A stretch of DNA of 64,000 nucleotides from CAVSRC01 sp963798195. Lineage in GTDB: Bacteria > Pseudomonadota > Alphaproteobacteria > Rhizobiales > Kaistiaceae. The position numbers and the translations under genes were made by a program. This document shows, in pieces, positions 30,746 to 39,866 of the stretch; positions within the stretch are counted from its first letter, which is position 1, and every line of letters starts with the position of its first letter. The stretch covers positions 1,054,001 through 1,118,000 of the forward strand of contig CAWCSF010000010.1 in NCBI GenBank assembly GCA_963798195.1, read 5' to 3'. The notes under the pieces were generated by a model. It worked only from the letters and a program-made list of their open reading frames with translations. It did not search any database and was not told the DNA's origin.

Positions 30746-31753
30746 ATGGTTGAACAGACTGGCTGCATCACGGTCGAGGATTACGGTTTCGATCCAGGGA
30801 AGCTCGCTCCTGCAAATCGCAGCCAGGGCATCAGCGCATTCATGCGGGTGAAGAACGGTGCCGACTTCATCGAAGCGACCATCCGTTCGCACATGCCGTT
30901 CGTGGACGAAATCGTGGTTGTCCTGAACCAGTGCACGGATGCCAGCCCGGATATCGTGATGCACCTGCAAGCCGAGTTCGGCCCGCACCGCCTCCGTGTT
31001 TTTCGCTATCTGCCGATCGTCTTTCCGCCCGGCAGCACGGGTCACGCCGAGGAGCCGGCGAGCAGCCCGCGCAGTTTCGTCACGATGTCGAATTTCGCCC
31101 TGGCGCAAACCCGCAATCGCATCGTGCTAAAACTCGATGACGATCACGTTGCGATGGAGCGGCGCGTCGCCACGCTCACGGATTCGATCCGCAAGGCAGG
31201 CTGCACACTCGACTACCTGATGTGCTTTTCAGGGGTGAATCTCGCGCGGGACGAAGCCGGACGCGTCGGCGTACCGGCTCACGAACCGCTTGCCGGCGCC
31301 GGTGATCACTTCTACTTCGAGGTCGCTTCGGACACGTACTTTGTTCACGATACGCGTCACGAGGACTTCAGGCGCGGAGGCAAGCCTCGGCGCTTCGCCG
31401 ATTTTGCCTATTGGCACATGAAATACCTCAAGCCGGATCTCGGGTTTGGCAACCGGGAGATCGATGAAGGCACGAATGCCCGCTTCGCCCGCAAGCGTGC
31501 GGCGCTTCTCGCCAACCGGCGCGTGACCAGCCTTCATGAACTGGTGGCGAGCGTTCCCTGGTGGTCAAGGCACGCGCATCTGCTGCCCCTGCCGGAAAAG
31601 GCCCGGTTGATCGCCGATCGTTGGCAGCGGCTGGCGACGGATGGCCCAACCAACTCCGAACTGGATCAGATACTGAGCGTTTGGGATCGGCCGACTTCTG
31701 CACATGTGAGTGTGCAACCATCGGCCGCCACGCAGATCGAGAGCGAGGCATGA
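30746..31753 (+). CDS. GT-A type glycosyltransferase, family 2-like
   Basis: 335 residues. N-terminal GISAFMRVKNGADFIEATIRSH...DEIVVVLNQCTDAS is a family-2-like nucleotide-sugar binding start, followed by a DxD-type motif in LKLDDDHVAMERR. The C-terminal half is not conserved to my eye. Its stop overlaps the next start (ATGA). Donor and acceptor unknown; context suggests cell-surface glycan assembly. Confidence 0.72.
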   Translation: MVEQTGCITVEDYGFDPGKLAPANRSQGISAFMRVKNGADFIEATIRSHMPFVDEIVVVLNQCTDASPDIVMHLQAEFGPHRLRVFRYLPIVFPPGSTGHAEEPASSPRSFVTMSNFALAQTRNRIVLKLDDDHVAMERRVATLTDSIRKAGCTLDYLMCFSGVNLARDEAGRVGVPAHEPLAGAGDHFYFEVASDTYFVHDTRHEDFRRGGKPRRFADFAYWHMKYLKPDLGFGNREIDEGTNARFARKRAALLANRRVTSLHELVASVPWWSRHAHLLPLPEKARLIADRWQRLATDGPTNSELDQILSVWDRPTSAHVSVQPSAATQIESEA

Positions 31754-32502
31754 CTGAAACCGGAGCCGGCTTGGGAACGGAATTTCCGGGTGATGTCACC
31801 TGCGTGCTCACGAGCTGCGGCCGATGGGATCTGCTGTGCCAGAGCATCGATACGTTCCTTGCCCACAACAGGCCCGGCCGTTTCATCGTCATTGATGACT
31901 CCGCGGATGAAGTCTTCGCGGCAAATCTCCGCGAGCGTTACCCGCAGATCGAGGTAGTCAGCAACGATCCTCGGCTTGGCCAGCACCGCTCGATCGACCG
32001 GGCCTATGGAATGGTCTCCACCCCCTGGATCGTCCATCTTGAAGACGACTGGGTCTTTACGGGCCCGCTCAACCTCGAAGATGCGCGCCTGCTGATGGAA
32101 GAAGATCCGACTGTTGTTGCAGTTTGCTTTTCGATTTTCATCAAATTGAAGCTTCGGCATCGCATCTGGGGCCGCAGTTTTGTCCACAACAATATTCGCT
32201 ACGGCGATTTGCGCCGTGCGCACCGCGAATGGTATGGATTCTCCTTCTACCCGACGTTGATACGCCGCCGGGTTTGGGAAGAGCATGGCCCCTACGCCAA
32301 CTTCCAGAACGAGCGGACCATCAGCAAGCACATGAAGGCCATGGGCTTGGGGCTGGTGCAGCAGCTTCCGGGTGTAGGCTTGCACGTGGGATCCGGTCGC
32401 AGCATCTTCGATCCGGCCCGCACAAACGAGAATCGCCGCATCACGGGATCACTGTGGCGGCGCCTGCGCGGCAAGGAGACGTTTGCTCCAACGATCGATT
32501 GA
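31750..32502 (+). CDS. Putative glycosyltransferase (GT-A fold)
   Basis: 250 residues. Starts VTCVLTSCGRWDLLCQSIDTFL, then FIVIDDSADE, and an acidic metal-binding motif in WIVHLEDDWVFTG. A later HREWYGFSFYPTLIRRRVW and KHMKAMGLGLVQQLPG segment is typical of small transferases found in polysaccharide clusters. Overlaps the upstream gene by four bases. Confidence 0.72.
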   Translation: MTETGAGLGTEFPGDVTCVLTSCGRWDLLCQSIDTFLAHNRPGRFIVIDDSADEVFAANLRERYPQIEVVSNDPRLGQHRSIDRAYGMVSTPWIVHLEDDWVFTGPLNLEDARLLMEEDPTVVAVCFSIFIKLKLRHRIWGRSFVHNNIRYGDLRRAHREWYGFSFYPTLIRRRVWEEHGPYANFQNERTISKHMKAMGLGLVQQLPGVGLHVGSGRSIFDPARTNENRRITGSLWRRLRGKETFAPTID

Positions 32503-32523
32503 GAGTGGTCTGTTCTGGCGGAC

Positions 32524-33318
32524 ATGAAAACCCATCTCATCAACCTCGACCGGAGCCCGGAGCGGCTTGCTCACATGGACACTATCCTCGGCGAGGCGGG
32601 CATTCCGTACCAGCGTTTCCCGGCCGTGGATGGTCGGGCCCTGACCGATGATCAGGTGCGCGCTGGCGGACCGGAGCTGAGCCGTGGAGAGATTGCGTGT
32701 GCCCTCAGCCACCGCGCCGTATGGAAGCTGATTTCCGACCAGCCCGACCGGTTTGCCACCGTCCTGGAGGACGACATCTACATTACGCCGACCCTCGCCG
32801 GCCTCCTGACGGATACAGCATGGATTCCGCCGGACGCGAATGTGATTAAGCTCGAGACCATGATGAAGCCCGTTTACGTAAGTCGGGCCAGGCGCACTGC
32901 AACGCACGGACATAGCCTGGCGTGCCTCTACTCGACCCACGCAGGGACGGCCGGATACATCGTGGACCGGGAGACTGCCCGCCGGCTGCTGAACTGCCGG
33001 CGTGCCGACAGGCCGGCGGACGCCTATCTCTTCGAGGTGCCGGACGGGGCCGCCAAGGGTCTGAACGTATACCAGCTTGACCCCGCAGCGTGCATTCAGG
33101 ACGATGTTGCCAACGGTCATCGGCCTTACAGTTTCCTGGCCAGTACCATTCGCGGTGAACGCCAGCTGTTGCGTCGATCGGGCGTTGGCCCGACAGAGCG
33201 GGTGCTACGGGAGGCGCGACGCGCGATCGCGCGCATCGCCGAATGGCGAAAGGCGCGTCGAGCAGCAAAGCACGCAATTGAGAGGAAGCGCATTCCGTTT
33301 GGCACCTATGCGCCCTGA
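32524..33318 (+). CDS. Glycosyltransferase family 25 (LPS-type)
   Basis: 264 residues. Opens HLINLDRSPERLAHMD and has GEIACALSHRAVWKLI and VLEDDIYI, the three hallmarks of family 25 transferases such as those that add galactose to lipooligosaccharide. The C-terminal 70 residues are arginine-rich and probably membrane-associated. A 78-base gap separates it from the next gene. Confidence 0.85.
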   Translation: MKTHLINLDRSPERLAHMDTILGEAGIPYQRFPAVDGRALTDDQVRAGGPELSRGEIACALSHRAVWKLISDQPDRFATVLEDDIYITPTLAGLLTDTAWIPPDANVIKLETMMKPVYVSRARRTATHGHSLACLYSTHAGTAGYIVDRETARRLLNCRRADRPADAYLFEVPDGAAKGLNVYQLDPAACIQDDVANGHRPYSFLASTIRGERQLLRRSGVGPTERVLREARRAIARIAEWRKARRAAKHAIERKRIPFGTYAP

Positions 33319-33396
33319 TATGCATGACGATCCGGCCGACCGTGCCTGCGGCCCACGCGCGAAGCAGCGCAGCGGCGTGCGGGGCTTCTGACGATC

Positions 33397-34812
33397 ATGG
33401 GCAAGGCCTTGGCAGCAAGGCAGGATTCCGAAGCCGTATCCGCCTTTGATTTGCTTTTGGCAAATCGACGGTCGGACATGATGGTGAAGTATCTCTACGC
33501 TAGAAACATCGGACTGGAACAGGATACGACGTTCTTCCGGGACATGTATCTTGCGAGCTTGCGTGCGTTCAACAACTTCTATGAACACGAACCTCACAAG
33601 CTTGGTGCCCAGTCTTTTCTGGAGAGTTTCCAGGAGATAATCGCGAACATCGCCGACCGTGGATACGACAAGACCCTGCCTCCGGTAAGGATCGACGAGC
33701 GCCTGGAGGTTCTCGACGGAGCTCATCGTGTCGCGGCCTGCGCGGCCCTTGGGAGGCAGGTGTGCGTTTCACGGCAGGAGGCACCCGCCCGCCAGGACTT
33801 TGACTTCCAGTATTTCAAGAGCCGCGGATTCCCCGACAAGTACGCCGACTTCGCGGCAATGGAATTCGTCCGGAATAATCCCCGCGCGCTCGTAGTGACG
33901 CTCCATGCGGTAAACGCCACGAGCTTCGATCCGCAGGTCGAGGAAATCCTCTCCCGGCACGGAACGCTCTTCTACAAGAAACCGTGTTTCCTGAACTTCA
34001 ACGGCTATGTGAACCTCAAGAAGATTTCTTATTCCGGCGAGCGCTGGATCGGCAGCAGCGCCAACGGCTTCAAGGGTGCGCGCCGGCACGCCGGCGCCTC
34101 GTTTGGCCCAAATCCCCTGCGCGCCCACGTGTTTGTGGAAACCTCTTCCGGCGCTGCCGTGGCAGCCAAGGCGGAGATCCGCAAGCTCCTCGGCAGCGGA
34201 AACGAAACGGTACACATCACTGATGACCACGCCGAATCGATTGAGCTCGTTGAAGCCCTGCTCAACGACAATTCGATATACGTTCTGAACAGCCGTCCCT
34301 TCGACCTGGCCTCGCCGCACCTCGACGAGCGGTTGGCCGTGTTGGCGCGCACACTGGAAGCCGGCGGCATCGAAAAGGCGAATGCCTGCGTCGTCGGCCG
34401 GGCTGCCATGGCAGTCTTCGGCATGGGCAAACCCGAGCGGCTCGAATTTGTCGCGCTGGAGAAGGTGGACATCGCCGAACGAGACGCGGCAGCAATTGCT
34501 GTGCGCGACGAACCTGTAACGCCACGGCTGCCGTCAAGTCTTGAAGTGATCCTCAATCCCGATCTGCATTTCTACTTTGAGGGGTTCAAATTCTGCACGC
34601 TGTCGGTACTCGCCCATGGAATGCGCCTTCGTGGAACCGCAGACGATCTGTCGGACCGACGCGCGATCATTCGTTTCCGCAGCCGGCATTTGCCATCCCG
34701 ACTTTTGAACGTGCGGGGGCGTTGGCGCCGCGCGAGAAGTCCGCTCCAGGGGCTTCATCAACTCGTCAGGCGTCTGCGCAACATGCGCCGATACCTTCGG
34801 AAGCGTCATTGA
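33397..34812 (+). CDS. Uncharacterised three-part protein: ParB/Srx-like, HITDDH region, nucleotidyltransferase-like
   Basis: 471 residues, not recognised as a whole. Residues about 85-130 (LPPVRIDERLEVLDGAHRVAACAALG) match the DGxHR core of ParB/sulfiredoxin-fold domains, some of which are small-molecule kinases. The middle, about 160-310, has FYKKPCFLNFNGYVNLKK and VHITDDHAESIELVEALL, a pattern I cannot name. The region about 325-435 (ANACVVGRAAMAVFGMGKPERLEFVALE ... EGFKFCTLSVLAHGMRLRG) resembles a nucleotidyltransferase fold with its catalytic acids changed. The tail is arginine-rich. Lies between two transferases. Confidence 0.6.
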   Translation: MGKALAARQDSEAVSAFDLLLANRRSDMMVKYLYARNIGLEQDTTFFRDMYLASLRAFNNFYEHEPHKLGAQSFLESFQEIIANIADRGYDKTLPPVRIDERLEVLDGAHRVAACAALGRQVCVSRQEAPARQDFDFQYFKSRGFPDKYADFAAMEFVRNNPRALVVTLHAVNATSFDPQVEEILSRHGTLFYKKPCFLNFNGYVNLKKISYSGERWIGSSANGFKGARRHAGASFGPNPLRAHVFVETSSGAAVAAKAEIRKLLGSGNETVHITDDHAESIELVEALLNDNSIYVLNSRPFDLASPHLDERLAVLARTLEAGGIEKANACVVGRAAMAVFGMGKPERLEFVALEKVDIAERDAAAIAVRDEPVTPRLPSSLEVILNPDLHFYFEGFKFCTLSVLAHGMRLRGTADDLSDRRAIIRFRSRHLPSRLLNVRGRWRRARSPLQGLHQLVRRLRNMRRYLRKRH

Positions 34813-34848
34813 GCCGAGACCGATGCTCGAACGCCAAGGGCGACGTTC

Positions 34849-35823
34849 ATGACGACATCACGTCCCTCGTTATCCTTGAGCTTTCACAATTTCTGGCGAC
34901 ATTTCGTTCCGCAGACCTCTTTCTTCTTCCGCGCCCTTCAGCAATCCTTCGACGTGACACTCGCCCCGATCGGGCGGGATCTTCAGATCAGCAGCGTGTT
35001 TGGCAACGAACAACTGCCGGTCGTTGACGGCATTCGCCCGCTGCGCGTCTGGTGGACCGGTGAGGAAAAAGTTCCCCAGTCGCAGATATTCGATCTGTAC
35101 TTCGGCTTTCGTCCCAAGATCGCGATTCTCGGCCGCCGCTGGCACCGGTTCCCTCTCTGGATCACCGACATCGATTGGTGGGACGAGAAATCTCCGCGCC
35201 ATTACAGCAACTTGCTCGCTCCCCCGGTGCCCGCCAAACGCTCACGTTTCTGCAATTTTATTTTCTCGAGCGAGCCATCGATCCGAACGGAGTTCTTCTT
35301 CCGATTGAACGAAGCGCGGCCGGTGGACAGCGTTGGACGACTGCTCAATAACCGCGAATGGCGCCCCCCGGACCGCGCGGGCAAGCTGGCCGTTCTCAGG
35401 GACTCCACGTTCACGATCGCCTTCGAGAACCAGATGTCGCCAGGCTACGTCACGGAAAAGCTGCTCGAACCCCTTCTTGTCGGATCCATTCCGATCTATT
35501 GGGGCGCCGCCGAGGCAAAGGACGATTTCAACCGGGAAGCCTTCATCCACGCGGAGGATTTCGACGACTTTGACAGCCTCATCAAGCGCATCCTGCGCAT
35601 TGCCAACTCTCCGGATGAGATTGCCGCCCTCAGCACGGCCCCCCGGCTGAAAAACGCCAGGTTCCCCTACGAGCATACGCCTGCCTTCTTTGTCGATCGT
35701 ATCCGGGAGGCACTGTCCGCTCCGAAGACCCGGGGATTGCCGCCGGGCTGGGACAAGCCCTGGCGGCGCCCCGGCGCTTTCAAGACACTTGAAGCCCGGT
35801 TGCGCCGCTGGCGGCGGAGCTAG
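34849..35823 (+). CDS. GT10 alpha-1,3/1,4-fucosyltransferase-like enzyme
   Basis: 324 residues. The strongest signal is FTIAFENQMSPGYVTEKLLE followed by PLLVGSIPIYWGAAEA, the GDP-fucose binding motif of family 10 (FENs..dYvTEK....G.vPIv.G). Upstream RPLRVWWTGEE and WITDIDWWD fit the N-terminal acceptor half. With gmd and fcl in the same block, it would transfer L-fucose to a surface glycan. Acceptor unknown. The short C-terminal arginine-rich tail may bind membrane, as in Helicobacter enzymes. Confidence 0.88.
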   Translation: MTTSRPSLSLSFHNFWRHFVPQTSFFFRALQQSFDVTLAPIGRDLQISSVFGNEQLPVVDGIRPLRVWWTGEEKVPQSQIFDLYFGFRPKIAILGRRWHRFPLWITDIDWWDEKSPRHYSNLLAPPVPAKRSRFCNFIFSSEPSIRTEFFFRLNEARPVDSVGRLLNNREWRPPDRAGKLAVLRDSTFTIAFENQMSPGYVTEKLLEPLLVGSIPIYWGAAEAKDDFNREAFIHAEDFDDFDSLIKRILRIANSPDEIAALSTAPRLKNARFPYEHTPAFFVDRIREALSAPKTRGLPPGWDKPWRRPGAFKTLEARLRRWRRS

Positions 35824-35848
35824 CCTGTCGCGATAAGGGGAGCATCGC

Positions 35849-36412
35849 GTGCCGACGGAAGCGCTTGAGGACCTGACGAGAGTGATGCGGTCGTTGGGGA
35901 TTCCGCTTGGTCAGGTCTGTATCGTCGGAAGTACGCTCCTTGAACTCGCCGGCCTGCGCGCGGCCGACGATCTGGACATCATCGTTCATCCGGACGCGGT
36001 CGAGGCCAACTGGAGCCGGATCCAGTGGGGCGCCCGGCGGATCCGGCGCGGCGCGATCAATTTCACGACCAACATTTCCCACGGCACATGCCGCTACGGA
36101 CCGATCGGCCTGCGGAATTCGGATGTCTTCGACGACCGATACTCCCGGTCAGGCACGCCGCGCACGGCCCGGGTCGAGGTCGAGTACGCCCTCAAGTGTC
36201 GTCGGGGCGAGCCAAAGGACGCGAGCGATACCGCCCTTGTCGAGGCGGCCATGACAAGCCAGCCGGGCTGGGACAGCGAGTTGGTCCAGGAGTTGCTGAC
36301 GAATGCACCCGTGACCGAACTGCGGGCGTTACCGCGACTGCAGCTTCTTCCCTGGCTTTTGGCCACGGCGCGCAGACGCCTCGGCGTCGCGACCGGGCCC
36401 CGGCCTCAATAG
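35849..36412 (+). CDS. Nucleotidyltransferase-fold protein of the glycan block
   Basis: 187 residues. VCIVGSTLLELAGLRAADDLDIIVHPD fits the minimal nucleotidyltransferase motif GS-x(n)-DxD, with intact acids; a third region VEYALKCRRGEPKDASDTALVE resembles the helix following the fold. The same two segments, degenerate, appear in the C-terminal part of the 471-residue neighbour. It may modify a sugar, a lipid head group or a protein with a nucleotide or phospho-group. Last plus-strand gene of the block. Confidence 0.65.
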   Translation: MPTEALEDLTRVMRSLGIPLGQVCIVGSTLLELAGLRAADDLDIIVHPDAVEANWSRIQWGARRIRRGAINFTTNISHGTCRYGPIGLRNSDVFDDRYSRSGTPRTARVEVEYALKCRRGEPKDASDTALVEAAMTSQPGWDSELVQELLTNAPVTELRALPRLQLLPWLLATARRRLGVATGPRPQ

Positions 36413-36585
36413 CTCGCCTGGTCGTTGAGCAGATAGTCTGCGACCCCGGTCAGAAAGGCATGGCGTTCAGGGTTGGCGCGGTCGCGATTGCGGGTGGTGA
36501 TTTCGTCTAGCAGAATGGCGAGGGCCGACGACCATCGAGTAGGGCAAGCGAGGCTGAAGTCCGACCACAGTCGCCGCGACGAATG
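36406..36585 (-). pseudogene. Short reading frame without a start, possible gene remnant
   Basis: 59 codons reading ...CPTRWSSALAILLDEITTRN and ending FLTGVADYLLNDQASY. The composition looks like protein and the frame lies just downstream of ku on the same strand, but there is no ATG, GTG or TTG in frame and a TAG closes it upstream. It is either a decayed gene or the end of one whose N-terminus is in another frame. The stop overlaps the end of the convergent gene. Confidence 0.3.
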
Positions 36586-36625
36586 CTAATGGCACTCCAA
36601 GCCGGCGTCAATCGAAAATGCCAGC

Positions 36626-37543
36626 TCAGGCGGCGCGCTTCCGTTTCGCCGGCGTCTTTGAATTCTTCGCGGCTTTCGGCTTCGCCTTGCCCTTCTTTGT
36701 GGGCGCGGAAGCGCTTGCCGCGGCGGCCTTGGTCGGCTTGCTGGTCGTCTTGCCGCTCGCCGCCTCGCGCGCCTTCACGCTCCGTTTCAGCGCCTCCATG
36801 AGGTCGATGACCTTCCCGCCGAGTTGCGGCTCCTCGATCTCGTGGGGCTTGCGGTTCTCCATCTTGGCGTCGATCAGCTCGCGCAACGCCGTCTCATACT
36901 GGTTCTTGAAGACGCGCGGATCGAAGGGCTTGGCCTTTCGCTCTATCAGCTCGGTCGCAAGCGACAGAAGCTCCTTCTCCGGCTTCACATCGGGCACATC
37001 AGCGAAGAACGTCTCGGGCTTCTGCAATTCGTCGGCGTAGCGGAGTGTCTCGATCAGAAGCCCCTTGCCCGACGCCTTCAGCGCCACGATGCTTGCCTGT
37101 CCACGCGCGACGATCTGGCCAAGGCCGATCTTTCCGGAGGCTTTCAACGCGTCGCGCAGTACGACATACGCTTCGCCGGCGACCTCGTCGTCGTCGGGAG
37201 CGACGTAATACGGCTTTTCGAAATAGACGGTCTCGATCTCGTCCTCATCAACAAACTGGACAAGGTCGATCGTGTGCTTGGCCTCAAGCTTGACGTCGGC
37301 GATCTCGTCGTCGGTCAGAAGAACGTATTTTCCCTTCTCGACTTCGTAGCCCTTCACGATGTCGTCCGGATCCACGGCGCCAACGCCCGGCACGACCTTC
37401 TCGTAGCGGATGCGTTTGCCGCTCGGCTTGTGGATCTGGTTGAACGAGATTCGGGCAGCGCTCCGCGTCGCCGGAAAAACCTGGACCGGAATCGACACCA
37501 GAGCCAAACGAATCTGACCCTGCCAATACGCACGCGCGGCCAT
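36626..37543 (-). CDS. ku: Ku, non-homologous end-joining DNA-end binding protein
   Basis: 305 residues. Bacterial Ku core from ARAYWQGQIRLALVSIPVQVFPAT through the ring domain (GYEVEKGKYVLLTDDEI; FEKPYYVAPDD; ETLRYADELQ; FDPRVFKNQYETALRELIDAK). The last 45 residues are a lysine/alanine tail (KKGKAKPKAAKNSKTPAKRK), common in Hyphomicrobiales Ku and able to bind DNA. GGAGA precedes ATG 37543. Partner of LigD, on the same strand but separated by the glycan block. Confidence 0.97.
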   Translation of the reverse strand: MAARAYWQGQIRLALVSIPVQVFPATRSAARISFNQIHKPSGKRIRYEKVVPGVGAVDPDDIVKGYEVEKGKYVLLTDDEIADVKLEAKHTIDLVQFVDEDEIETVYFEKPYYVAPDDDEVAGEAYVVLRDALKASGKIGLGQIVARGQASIVALKASGKGLLIETLRYADELQKPETFFADVPDVKPEKELLSLATELIERKAKPFDPRVFKNQYETALRELIDAKMENRKPHEIEEPQLGGKVIDLMEALKRSVKAREAASGKTTSKPTKAAAASASAPTKKGKAKPKAAKNSKTPAKRKRAA

Positions 37544-37695
37544 TCTTGTCTCCTCGGATACGCTAAAAACAACAGAACCCCTGCCCGCCAACGCGGTCCG
37601 TCAACGTGGAGTTCCAAGCCTGAAGCGTTACATTAGGCTTGCCCGGGTTAATGCTCAAATACCGGGCCAGGTTCGCTGTTCGTTCCGCCGCCCAC

Positions 37696-38565
37696 CTACT
37701 CCTCCCGGGTCTCCTCGGGATCTTCGGCTGCGTCTGCATCCAACGTCGCCAGGGCACGGGAAGCGGCCCCATCGGCCGCTTTTGCCGCTTCCTTGCGGTC
37801 CATCGGCTGCGCCTCTTCGGCAGCCGCCTGCCCTTCTCGGGCGAGTTCAACGACCTTGCCATCCACAAGAGTGATGCAGCGGTCCATGCGCGCCGCCAGA
37901 TCGTGATTGTGGGTCGCGATCAGGCCCGCCAGACGCGATGCGCGTACAAGCCGGGTCAGCCCCGTGAAGACGAAATCCGCGGTCGTCGGGTCGAGATTGC
38001 CTGTCGGCTCGTCCGCCAGCAGCAGCCGCGGCGCGTTGGCCACCGCCCTTGCAATGGCGACGCGTTGCTGCTCGCCGCCTGAAAGCTCGCCCGGCCGGTG
38101 GCTCGCCCGCTCTTTCACGCGCATATAGGCAAGCAGTTGCATCGCCCGCTTGCGCGCCTCGCGTCGGTCGATGCCGCGAATGAGTTGCGGCATCATGACG
38201 TTCTCGACCGCCGTGAACTCCGGCAGCAGATGGTGGAACTGGTACACGAAGCCGATGTACAGCCGGCGCAGAGCCGTCCTTTCCGCATCGGATAGCTTGC
38301 CGGTAGGTCGGCCCGCTATCGCAACCTCGCCACTGTTCGGCTTCTCCAGCAGGCCCGCGATGTGAAGCAGGGTCGACTTTCCCGCACCGGAAGGCGCAAC
38401 AAGTGCCACCATCTCGCCGGGATAAATCTGCAAGTCGGCTCCATTGAGCACAATTAGCCGACCGTCGCCTTCGCGATAGTAGCGCTGCACGTTGTTCAAG
38501 CGAAGAATCGGCCGCCGTACCGGCTTTTCCGGATCTGCTGCTGGTCGCGGTCGGGCGTCGTTCAT
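37696..38565 (-). CDS. lolD: LolD, lipoprotein-releasing ABC ATPase
   Basis: 289 residues. Energises lipoprotein transfer to LolA. Walker [11 protein letters not shown]-loop [10 protein letters not shown], signature LSGGEQQR, Walker [13 protein letters not shown] and H-loop ATHNHD are complete. The protein is about 50 residues longer than usual, with an acidic, alanine-rich C-terminal tail ([20 protein letters not shown]). Its ATG overlaps the restored lolC stop (ATGA), so lolC and lolD are coupled. Confidence 0.94.
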   Translation of the reverse strand: MNDARPRPAADPEKPVRRPILRLNNVQRYYREGDGRLIVLNGADLQIYPGEMVALVAPSGAGKSTLLHIAGLLEKPNSGEVAIAGRPTGKLSDAERTALRRLYIGFVYQFHHLLPEFTAVENVMMPQLIRGIDRREARKRAMQLLAYMRVKERASHRPGELSGGEQQRVAIARAVANAPRLLLADEPTGNLDPTTADFVFTGLTRLVRASRLAGLIATHNHDLAARMDRCITLVDGKVVELAREGQAAAEEAQPMDRKEAAKAADGAASRALATLDADAAEDPEETREE

Positions 38566-39855
38566 TCGTAGCGAAGCGCGTCGACCGGATCGAGACGTGC
38601 CGCACGCCAGGCCGGATATAGCGTCGCCAGGAAGGAGAGCACCAACGCCATGAGGACCACTGAGATCGTCTCGCGCGGATTCATTTCGGCAGGCAACTGG
38701 CTCAGGAAATAAAGCTCGGGCGAGAACAACTCGGTGCGTGTCAGTTCCGAGAGGAACTGGCGGATCGAACTCGATGTTCAGGTTGACAAGCACACCAAGC
38801 GCAAATCCCGCCAGCGTGCCCACTGTCCCGATCGCCGCCCCGGTGATGAAGAACACGCGAAGGATCGCTCCACGCGTAGCACCCATCGTGCGCAGAATCG
38901 CTATGTCGTGCCCCTTGTCCTTCACCAGCATGGTTAGACCGGAGATAATGTTCAGCGCCGCAACCAGCACAATCAATGTGAGGATCAGGAACATGACGTT
39001 CCGTTCGACCTCTAGCGCCGAGAAGAACGTCGCATTGCGCTGCTGCCAGTCTGTGATCAGCACTTGCCGGTCCGCCGCCCGCTCGATCGCCGGCCGCAGC
39101 GCATCGACCATGTCGGCGTTTGCCAGGTAGATCTCGATCGCGCTCGCTTCGTCACTCATGTTGAAATAGGTCTGCGCTTCCGAAAATGGCATGAAGACGA
39201 ACGTCGAGTCGTATTCCGACATGCCGATCTCGAAGATCGCCACCACCGGATACGCCTTGATCCGAGGCGTAACGCCCATTGGCGTGACGCTGCCCCGCGG
39301 CGTTACCAAGGTCAGGTTGTCGCCGATGGAAAGACCGAGTTGCGTCGCCAGCCGGGTGCCGATCGCGATGCCCCCGGATTCGTCGAAATTGTCGAGCGTT
39401 CCCAAACGGACGTTCTTGTAAATGCCGCCGATCTTGGGCAGGTCTTCCTGGCGTACTCCGCGAACGAGCACGCCACTGGACGTGTTGGTGCCGCTCGCCA
39501 GCGCCTGTCCTTCCACCAGCGGGATCGCCGAAACGACTCCAGGCACCGCCGCAACGCGTTGGGTCACGTCGGCGTAGTCGGTCAGCTTGGTGTCCATCGC
39601 CTGGAGGATCACGTGGCCGTTGAGCCCGAGGATCTTGCTGATCAACTCCGTGCGAAAGCCATTCATCACCGCCATCACGATAATGAGCGTGGCGACGCCG
39701 AGCATGATTCCGATAAACGAGAAACTCGCGATCACCGAGATGAAGGCTTCGCGCCTGCGCGATCTTAGATAGCGGCCCGCGATCGTCCACTCGAAGCGCG
39801 CAAAAGGATGCGACCCGGTTCTGGCCGGTGCCGCCTTCTTCGCTACCTTCGCCAT
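38562..39855 (-). CDS. lolC: LolC/E-type lipoprotein-releasing permease (one frameshift)
   Basis: About 430 residues after repair, four membrane helices: one after an N-terminal [28 protein letters not shown], the others in the last third ([40 protein letters not shown]; and the final [30 protein letters not shown]). Between 38562 and 38768 the coding continues in another frame: removing one base in GATCGAACTCG restores it and ends at a TGA overlapping lolD. GGAG precedes ATG 39855; GTG 39858 is possible. Confidence 0.92.
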
Positions 39856-39866
39856 CACGCTTCTCC

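Noticed and set aside
37696..39858. An apparent LolC-LolD fusion protein of 720 residues
   Set aside because: The fusion exists only because an extra base near 38768 moves lolC into the lolD frame. Removing it gives a normal LolC ending at an ATGA overlap with lolD.
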